A stretch of DNA of 64,000 nt. It comes from Arthrobacter sp. 9V. GTDB lineage: Bacteria; Actinomycetota; Actinomycetes; Actinomycetales; Micrococcaceae. The translations under genes and the position numbers were made by a program. The first letter of the stretch is position 1, and each line of letters begins with the position of its first letter. The DNA lies in NCBI RefSeq assembly GCF_902506065.1, contig NZ_LR732912.1, forward strand, positions 1,286,387 through 1,350,386. Direction: 5' to 3'. Below are positions 58,368 through 64,000 of the stretch, in pieces. The notes beneath the pieces were generated by a model, which was not told the DNA's origin, searched no databases, and saw only the letters and a list, made by a program, of their open reading frames with translations.

Positions 58368-60284
58368 ATGTCTGAAACCATCACCAACACTGCGTCGCGG
58401 AGCGATCTGCGCAACGTCGCGATCGTCGCACACGTTGACCACGGCAAGACCACCCTGGTCGACGCCATGCTCAAGCAGACCAACTCCTTCGCTTCCCATG
58501 GTGAGGTTGAGGACCGTGTCATGGACTCCGGTGACCTGGAGCGCGAAAAGGGCATCACCATCCTCGCGAAGAACACCACGGTTGCTTACAACGGCCCGTC
58601 GTCCAACGGCGAGACCATCACCATCAACGTCATCGACACCCCCGGCCACGCCGACTTCGGCGGCGAGGTGGAGCGCGGTCTGTCCATGGTTGACGGCGTC
58701 GTCCTGCTGGTCGACTCCTCCGAGGGCCCGCTGCCCCAGACCCGCTTCGTGCTCCGCAAGGCCCTTGCCGCACACCTGCCGGTCATCCTCCTGGTCAACA
58801 AGACCGACCGTCCCGATGCCCGGATCGACGAAGTTGTCCACGAGTCCATGGACCTGCTCCTGGGCCTCGCCTCGGACCTCGCCGATGAAGTCCCGGACCT
58901 GGACCTGGACAAGGTCCTCGAAGTTCCCGTTGTTTACGCGGCAGCCAAGGTTGGCCGCGCTTCCCTGGACCAGCCGGCTAACGGCTCCGCTCCGGAGAAC
59001 GAGGACCTCGAGCCCCTCTTCAAGACCATCATTGAGCACATCCCGGCTCCTACTTACAACCCGGACGGCGTGCTGCAGGCACACGTGACCAACCTGGACG
59101 CCTCGCCGTTCCTCGGACGTCTCGCCCTGCTCCGCATTTACAACGGCACCCTCCGCAAGGGCCAGACCGTTGCCTGGGCACGCGCCAACGGTGAGCTCAA
59201 GAACGTCAAGATCACCGAACTGCTGGCCACCAAGGCTCTGACCCGTGTCCCGGCCGAGTCCGCCGGTCCGGGCGAAATCGTTGCTGTTGCCGGTATCGAG
59301 GAAATCACCATCGGTGAAACCCTTACTGATGCCGAGAACCCGCAGCCGCTGCCGCTGATCACTGTGGATGACCCCGCGATCTCCATGACGATCGGTATCA
59401 ACACCTCGCCGCTGGCCGGCAAGGTCAAGGGTGCCAAGGTCACTGCCCGCCAGGTGAAGGATCGCCTGGACAAGGAACTGATCGGTAACGTCTCCATCAA
59501 GGTCCTCCCCACCGAGCGTCCCGACGCCTGGGAAGTCCAGGGCCGTGGCGAGCTCGCGCTGGCCATCCTGGTGGAGCAGATGCGTCGCGAAGGCTTCGAG
59601 CTGACCGTGGGTAAGCCGCAGGTTGTCACCAAGACCATCGACGGCAAGCTGCACGAGCCGATGGAGCACATGACCATCGATGTGCCGGAGGAATACCTCG
59701 GCGCCGTCACGCAGCTCATGGCTGCCCGCAAGGGCCGCATGACCAACATGGCCAACCACGGCACCGGCTGGTGCCGCATGGAATTCATCGTTCCTGCGCG
59801 TGGTCTGATTGGCTTCCGTACCCGCTTCCTGACGGACACCCGTGGTGCCGGTATCGCTGCCTCCATCTCCGAAGGCTACGAGCCGTGGGCCGGACCGATC
59901 GAATACCGTACCAACGGTTCGATGATTGCCGACCGCGCGGGCGTTGTTACGCCTTTCGCCATGATCAACCTGCAGGAGCGCGGTTCCTTCTTCGTGAAGC
60001 CCACCTCCGAGGTTTACGAAGGCATGATTGTTGGCGAGAACTCCCGCGCCGATGACATGGACGTCAACATCACCAAGGAAAAGAAGCTCACCAACATGCG
60101 TGCCGCTTCCTCCGACACCTTCGAGAACCTGACGCCGCCGCGCGATCTCACGCTCGAAGAGTCGCTCGAATTCGCCCGCGAAGACGAGTGCGTCGAGGTA
60201 ACCCCGGAATCCATTCGTATCCGTAAGGTCATCCTGGACTCCAACGAGCGCGCCAAGGCCAACCGCGCCCGCGCCAAGTCCTAG
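58368..60284 (+). CDS. typA: Translational GTPase TypA/BipA
   Basis: This 638-residue ribosome-binding GTPase of the EF-G family has G1 AHVDHGKTT near 21, the switch region EREKGITILAKNT near 58, G3 DTPGHADFGGE near 90 and G4 NKTDRPDARIDE near 144. Domain II and the BipA-specific C-terminal domain follow. Codons are very GC-rich with strong bias, suggesting high expression. The leader before ATG 58368 is about 120 bases from a possible TAGACT box and no Shine-Dalgarno sequence is evident. Confidence 0.97.
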   Translation: MSETITNTASRSDLRNVAIVAHVDHGKTTLVDAMLKQTNSFASHGEVEDRVMDSGDLEREKGITILAKNTTVAYNGPSSNGETITINVIDTPGHADFGGEVERGLSMVDGVVLLVDSSEGPLPQTRFVLRKALAAHLPVILLVNKTDRPDARIDEVVHESMDLLLGLASDLADEVPDLDLDKVLEVPVVYAAAKVGRASLDQPANGSAPENEDLEPLFKTIIEHIPAPTYNPDGVLQAHVTNLDASPFLGRLALLRIYNGTLRKGQTVAWARANGELKNVKITELLATKALTRVPAESAGPGEIVAVAGIEEITIGETLTDAENPQPLPLITVDDPAISMTIGINTSPLAGKVKGAKVTARQVKDRLDKELIGNVSIKVLPTERPDAWEVQGRGELALAILVEQMRREGFELTVGKPQVVTKTIDGKLHEPMEHMTIDVPEEYLGAVTQLMAARKGRMTNMANHGTGWCRMEFIVPARGLIGFRTRFLTDTRGAGIAASISEGYEPWAGPIEYRTNGSMIADRAGVVTPFAMINLQERGSFFVKPTSEVYEGMIVGENSRADDMDVNITKEKKLTNMRAASSDTFENLTPPRDLTLEESLEFAREDECVEVTPESIRIRKVILDSNERAKANRARAKS

Positions 60285-60318
60285 CCCGTACTGGTCTGAA
60301 CCAGCCCGGAACAGCTGA

Positions 60319-60750
60319 ATGATGAGAAGAGCCGCCGGTTCGGTCCGTGGAATTGCCACGGCCGTACTGGCGGCTCTTTTCGTTGCCCTGGCCGGAACAG
60401 GGCTACACCGGCAGGCCGTGGTCTGGTCCGGCGTCGAAATCCCCTGGGGCGTGGCTGCAGCCTTGCTGCTGTTGGCGTCGGTGCAACTGTGGCTCGCTGC
60501 CTGGTCCCGCTCAGTGGTGCCGGCAGCGGTGGCAGGCGTGGTGAGCTACGGCGTCGTCGGCGTCTTGTCTTCTGCCGGTCCTGCCAAGCAGTTGATCCCG
60601 GGAGACACCGTGGGCAACGTGTGGGTTTTCGGCATCGGCGGAGTGACGTTAATCATGCTTGTTGTTATCAGCCGTTTGGTTCTGAGTCGGACGCGGCCCG
60701 AACGGACTGCCGCCGCGGCGGCGGTGGGGGAACCTCTTTCGCCGCAATAA
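60319..60750 (+). CDS. Hypothetical membrane protein
   Basis: This 143-residue protein has four hydrophobic segments (about residues 11-30, 40-60, 65-85 and 96-120) and no recognised domain. It lies 35 bases after typA, a placement common in Arthrobacter-type genomes, and its 3' end overlaps the convergent SH3-like gene by 83 bases. The role is unknown. Confidence 0.7.
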   Translation: MMRRAAGSVRGIATAVLAALFVALAGTGLHRQAVVWSGVEIPWGVAAALLLLASVQLWLAAWSRSVVPAAVAGVVSYGVVGVLSSAGPAKQLIPGDTVGNVWVFGIGGVTLIMLVVISRLVLSRTRPERTAAAAAVGEPLSPQ

Positions 60751-60934
60751 CCAGTGCCAACGGAATCTCGACGTCGGACGTGCGGGTCCGGACGGTACAG
60801 GAGCCTTCAGCGGTTCCCACCAGATAGCCCAGGGCATCGGTCAATCCGTCCTCGAGCCTGTACCGGACCACCACCCGGATTCCTGGTTCTGCCTGGAGGA
60901 GGAATTGTTGGGGCGGCAAATTCGGGGGAGTCAC
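60668..60934 (-). CDS. Stand-alone SH3-like domain protein (Rv0428c N-terminal type)
   Basis: This 88-residue protein has GIRVVVRYRLEDGLTDALGY near residue 18, then CTVRTRTSDVEIPLALVIAA and KEVPPPPPRR, which match the SH3-like domain usually fused in front of a GNAT acetyltransferase (Rv0428c type). Here the acetyltransferase part is absent. The GTG start is six bases after TAGTAT (minus strand), so it is leaderless. It overlaps the 60319 gene tail by 83 bases. The function is unknown; it may bind a partner protein. Confidence 0.7.
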   Translation of the reverse strand: MTPPNLPPQQFLLQAEPGIRVVVRYRLEDGLTDALGYLVGTAEGSCTVRTRTSDVEIPLALVIAAKEVPPPPPRRQSVRAASDSEPNG

Positions 60935-60940
60935 CGTTTC

Positions 60941-60946
60941 ATACTA
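60941..60946 (-). promoter_or_regulatory. -10 box for the leaderless SH3-like gene
   Basis: TAGTAT on the minus strand ends six bases before GTG 60934. Confidence 0.5.
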
Positions 60947-60960
60947 AGACGCGGGCTAGG

Positions 60961-60988
60961 TTGGCGTCAGCGCACTGTTGGATAATAG
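60961..60988 (+). promoter_or_regulatory. Promoter of fdxA
   Basis: TTGGCG (60961-60966) and TAATAG (60983-60988) are separated by 16 bases, about 80 bases before the fdxA GTG. Confidence 0.4.
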
Positions 60989-61069
60989 GCTCGGAAGTTC
61001 AGTGCCCGGCATGATGCCGGCCGTATTACCCCGGCCATCGCCGGGACAAACCGTGGAGAGGTCTGGGAC

Positions 61070-61396
61070 GTGACGTACGTAATCGCGCAGCCGTGTGTGG
61101 ATGTCAAGGACAAGGCATGTATTGAAGAATGCCCTGTGGACTGCATTTACGAAGGTGAGCGTTCCCTCTACATCCACCCCGATGAGTGTGTCGACTGTGG
61201 TGCCTGCGAACCTGTATGCCCGGTTGAGGCCATTTACTACGAGGATGACACCCCGGAGGAGTGGGCTGACTACTACAAGGCCAACGTGGAGTTCTTTGAT
61301 GACCTCGGCTCGCCGGGTGGTGCTGCCAAGATCGGCAACACGGGCAAGGATCACCCGTACATCGCTGCACTGCCCCCGCAGAACCAAGACCACTAG
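61070..61396 (+). CDS. fdxA: Ferredoxin FdxA, 7Fe (3Fe-4S plus 4Fe-4S)
   Basis: This 108-residue ferredoxin has the 7Fe pattern: Cys9, Cys17 and Cys50 for the 3Fe-4S cluster and Cys21, Cys40, Cys43 and Cys46 for the 4Fe-4S cluster (motifs CVDCGAC and CPVEAI). It passes electrons to various partners such as reductases. The GTG start has GGAGAGG eight to nine bases upstream. It is 12 bases upstream of dapC, a conserved actinobacterial pair. Confidence 0.95.
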   Translation: MTYVIAQPCVDVKDKACIEECPVDCIYEGERSLYIHPDECVDCGACEPVCPVEAIYYEDDTPEEWADYYKANVEFFDDLGSPGGAAKIGNTGKDHPYIAALPPQNQDH

Positions 61397-61408
61397 GCGG
61401 TAGTTTCT

Positions 61409-62557
61409 GTGATTTCCGCGGCGCCGGCTTTCGGCCTGAACCTGCCTGACTACCCGTGGGAGGCCATGGCGCCGTACGTTGCCACGGCCGCCAAGCACCC
61501 CGGCGGGATAGTGAACCTTTCCATAGGCACGCCTGTGGACCCCACACCCGGGTTGATTCGAGAGGCGTTGGCCAACGCTGCCGATGCCCACGGTTATCCC
61601 ACGGTTCACGGCACGGAGGCCTTGCGGCAGGCTGTGGTGGATTGGTTCGCCAGCCGCCGGGGCGTTCCGGGGCTGGATCCCAAAGACGTCATGCCCACGG
61701 TGGGTTCCAAGGAACTGGTGGCGTGGTTGCCGTTCCTGCTGGGTCTGAGCTCAGGCGACGTCGTGGTGCGTCCCACCGTCGCCTACCCCACCTATGACAT
61801 CGGCGCGTCGCTGGCGGGCGCCACGGCTGTTGCTGCGGATGACCTCGACGAACTGGATCCGGCCACGCGGGCGAAGGTCCGTTTGGTCTGGATCAATTCC
61901 CCGGGCAACCCCACCGGCAGCGTCCGCGATGTTGAGTCACTCCGCAAAATTGTGGCCCAGGCCCGTGAGCTTGGCGCGGTGGTGGCCTCCGACGAGTGCT
62001 ACGCCGAGCTTGGCTGGGGGGAGTGGGATGCCCAGCGTGGCGGGAAAGCCGTCCCCAGCATCCTGGATCCGCGTGTCAGTGGTGGCTCCACGGATGGCCT
62101 GTTGAGCGTTTACTCACTGAGCAAACAGTCCAACCTCGCGGGATACCGTGCTGCGTTCGTTGCAGGTGATTCCGCGATCATGGCCAATCTGGTCAATAGC
62201 CGCAAACATGCGGGCATGATCGTTCCCTACCCGGTGCAGGAAGCAATGCGCGTGGCCTTGGGCGATTCCGCACACGTCCTGGCCCAGAAGGACCTGTACC
62301 GTGGGCGCCGCGAAAGGATTGTGCCGGCGCTGGAGAAGTTCGGGCTGACCATCCACGACTCCAAGGCCGGGTTGTACTTGTGGTCCACGGCTGGAGAAGC
62401 CACCTGGGACACGGTGGCGCGCTTCGCTGAACTGGGGATCGTCGTAGGCCCGGGCGTTTTCTATGGAGACGCCGGCAACGGTTTCATCCGGGTGGCCCTC
62501 ACCGGCAGTGATGAACGAATTGATGCCGCCGTCGAACGGCTTGCCACAGCCTCATAA
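61409..62557 (+). CDS. dapC: Succinyldiaminopimelate transaminase (DapC)
   Basis: This 382-residue class I aminotransferase matches actinobacterial DapC, which makes N-succinyl-L,L-diaminopimelate in lysine and cell-wall synthesis. GLNLPDYPWEAMAPY opens the domain, WINSPGNPTGSVRDV lies near residue 165 and the PLP Lys in SVYSLSKQSNLAGYRAAF near 235. The start is GTG 61409, with AGGCGG about eight bases upstream. It follows fdxA by 12 bases. Confidence 0.9.
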   Translation: MISAAPAFGLNLPDYPWEAMAPYVATAAKHPGGIVNLSIGTPVDPTPGLIREALANAADAHGYPTVHGTEALRQAVVDWFASRRGVPGLDPKDVMPTVGSKELVAWLPFLLGLSSGDVVVRPTVAYPTYDIGASLAGATAVAADDLDELDPATRAKVRLVWINSPGNPTGSVRDVESLRKIVAQARELGAVVASDECYAELGWGEWDAQRGGKAVPSILDPRVSGGSTDGLLSVYSLSKQSNLAGYRAAFVAGDSAIMANLVNSRKHAGMIVPYPVQEAMRVALGDSAHVLAQKDLYRGRRERIVPALEKFGLTIHDSKAGLYLWSTAGEATWDTVARFAELGIVVGPGVFYGDAGNGFIRVALTGSDERIDAAVERLATAS

Positions 62558-62591
62558 CAATGCTGTGACTTGCACCACTTATAGCGTCATT

Positions 62592-62648
62592 CCGCCAGTA
62601 ACCGGACGGCACGGATTAGTTCCGTAGGGTTACTGGCGGTAGCTTTTT
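62592..62648 (+). terminator. Rho-independent terminator after dapC
   Basis: Arms CCGCCAGTAACC (62592-62603) and GGTTACTGGCGG (62628-62639), with an inner ACGGA/TCCGT helix, are followed by TAGCTTTTT. This is a strong terminator. Confidence 0.8.
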
Positions 62649-62789
62649 AACTGACTATCAATGGTGGCCTTCTCTAAGAAAGCACTTCGGCCGTTGGAGC
62701 CCTGCAACAGTAGGGCCGAAGGCGGCGGCACCAGAAGGTGGTTGGACAAGCGTTCGATAGAGGCCCTGAGGCCTCATGAAGGGGACTCC

Positions 62790-64000
62790 ATGACTGAGAC
62801 CACCAGCGCGACACTGCGCCATGCCGGCGGCGAACTCGAACTGCCGCGCATCAAGGTTGTAGAAGGAAACGAAGGCTACGACGTTTCCAAGCTGCTGAAG
62901 CAGACGGGCGCCGTTGCCTATGACCCCGGCTTCATGAACACAGCGGCCACCACCTCGGCCATCACCTACATCGACGGCGACGCAGGCATCCTGCGCTACC
63001 GCGGTTACCCCATTGAGCAGCTCGCGCAGCACTCGAGCTTCCTCGAAGTTTCCTACCTGCTGATCTACGGCAACCTCCCCACTCCCACAGAGTTGGAAGA
63101 GTTTGACCAGAAGATCCGACGCCACACGCTCCTGCACGAAGAGCTCAAGGGCTTCTTCGGCGGGTTCCCGCGTGACGCGCACCCCATGCCGGTGCTCTCC
63201 TCGGCTGTTTCAGCGCTGTCCACGTTCTACCAGGACTCGCTGGATCCCTTCAACGCGGAGCACGTGGAAGTTTCCACCATCCGCCTGATGGCCAAGCTGC
63301 CGGTCATTGCTGCCTATGCGCACAAGAAGTCCATCGGCCAGCCCATGTTGTACCCGGATAACTCCCAGAACCTGGTGGAGAACTTCCTGCGCCTCAGCTT
63401 CGGCCTCCCCGCCGAGCAGTACGAAATGGACCCCGTAGTGGTCAAGGCGCTGGACCTCCTGCTCATCCTGCACGCGGACCACGAGCAGAACTGTTCCACC
63501 TCCACCGTGCGCCTTGTGGGCTCCTCCAACGCGAACCTTTTCGCATCGGTATCGGCCGGCATCAACGCCCTCTTCGGCCCCGCTCACGGTGGTGCCAACG
63601 AGGCAGTGCTGAAGATGCTTCGCCAGATCCAAGCCGACGGCATCAAGCCCGAGGACTACATGGAGAAGGTCAAGAACAAGGAAGACGGTGTCCGCCTCAT
63701 GGGCTTCGGACACCGTGTCTACAAGAACTACGATCCCCGCGCCAAGATCATCAAGGCAACGGCACACGAAGTTCTGGGCAAGCTCGGCGGCAACGACGAA
63801 CTGCTGGACATCGCCATGCGCCTCGAAGAGAAGGCACTGGCTGACGACTACTTCATCCAGCGCAAGCTGTACCCGAATGTGGACTTCTACACCGGCCTGA
63901 TCTACAAGGCCATGGGCTTCCCGGAGAAGATGTTCACCGTCCTCTTCGCCATTGGACGTCTCCCGGGCTGGATTGCCCAGTGGCGCGAAATGATCAATGA
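62790..64000 (+). CDS. gltA: Citrate synthase, 3' end beyond the window
   Basis: Citrate synthase condenses oxaloacetate and acetyl-CoA at the start of the TCA cycle. The readable 403 residues include LLILHADHEQNCSTSTVRLV, FGPAHGGANEAVL (catalytic His) and GFGHRVYKNYDPR (catalytic His), and the protein runs off the right edge. The ATG 62790 has AGGGGA upstream. It is type II bacterial. The gene is truncated by the window, not by mutation. Confidence 0.95.
   Translation, partial: MTETTSATLRHAGGELELPRIKVVEGNEGYDVSKLLKQTGAVAYDPGFMNTAATTSAITYIDGDAGILRYRGYPIEQLAQHSSFLEVSYLLIYGNLPTPTELEEFDQKIRRHTLLHEELKGFFGGFPRDAHPMPVLSSAVSALSTFYQDSLDPFNAEHVEVSTIRLMAKLPVIAAYAHKKSIGQPMLYPDNSQNLVENFLRLSFGLPAEQYEMDPVVVKALDLLLILHADHEQNCSTSTVRLVGSSNANLFASVSAGINALFGPAHGGANEAVLKMLRQIQADGIKPEDYMEKVKNKEDGVRLMGFGHRVYKNYDPRAKIIKATAHEVLGKLGGNDELLDIAMRLEEKALADDYFIQRKLYPNVDFYTGLIYKAMGFPEKMFTVLFAIGRLPGWIAQWREMIN

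Noticed and set aside
58164..60359. 731-codon minus-strand frame opposite typA
   Set aside because: An artefact of the strongly biased codons of typA; it reads as a low-complexity Gly/Val/Asp-rich frame.
1..64000. CRISPR array, prophage, rRNA operon or complete insertion sequence
   Set aside because: No regularly spaced repeats, phage genes, rRNA segments or intact transposase were seen; only one short IS30 remnant and one tRNA.

Overview
The window is about 62-64% G+C and reads as a core chromosomal segment of a high-GC Gram-positive of the family Micrococcaceae. Arthrobacter or Paenarthrobacter is the best guess. This is inferred from the protein styles, the actinobacterial gene order around galU, the 7Fe ferredoxin-dapC pair, and the many leaderless genes whose -10 box (TANNNT) lies 6-8 bases before a GTG or ATG. 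No prophage, plasmid, rRNA or CRISPR features are visible.

Layout: 0-6 kb holds glycerol-3-phosphate dehydrogenase, an orphan PTS EIIA, SURF1, a DUF3817 protein and guaA. 6.1-10.3 kb is one large SF1-helicase/nuclease-like protein with a damaged ATP-binding loop. 10.3-15.7 kb is the conserved actinobacterial neighbourhood SAF protein, FmdB, 5-formyl-THF cyclo-ligase, galU, rimJ-like acetyltransferase and a SepX/GlpR-like divisome membrane protein, followed by a dehydrogenase-like protein and tRNA-Ala(CGC). 15.9-18.5 kb, on the minus strand, is a small export locus: a TasA/camelysin-like protein, a SipW-type signal peptidase, an HPt-fold protein without its histidine, and a second small secreted protein. 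18.5-26.6 kb carries arr, padR-ubiB, a universal stress protein, a crcB pair, ferritin, zapE-corA, a DUF1761 protein and an Lrp regulator. 26.8-37 kb is transport and catabolism: two MFS exporters with nearby Lrp or LysR regulators, a nitronate monooxygenase, an N-acetylglucosamine-kinase-like protein, pirin, a GH35 beta-galactosidase and a Nudix hydrolase.

37-44.6 kb contains rsgA (with a possible leader peptide), a complete osmoprotectant ABC operon (ATPase, permease, permease, lipoprotein) whose terminator hairpin is split by an IS30-family remnant, an alanine-type aminotransferase and PPK2. 44.6-51 kb holds xseB/xseA, a membrane protein, ispH, rmuC and ychF. 51-57 kb holds a 41-codon leaderless gene and an oligopeptide ABC operon with a fused double ATPase. 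57-64 kb contains an SGNH lipoprotein, typA, a membrane protein, a lone SH3-like protein, fdxA, dapC and the start of gltA, which runs off the end.

The least conventional material is the helicase with a Lys-to-Gln change in Walker A but intact nuclease acids, the SipW/TasA-like locus with its His-less HPt protein and shared direct-repeat operator, the SepX/GlpR-like gene without the expected glp (moeA-type) neighbour, the IS30 remnant inside a terminator loop, and several very small leaderless or leader ORFs. Functions are inferred from sequence motifs by eye; no database search was run.
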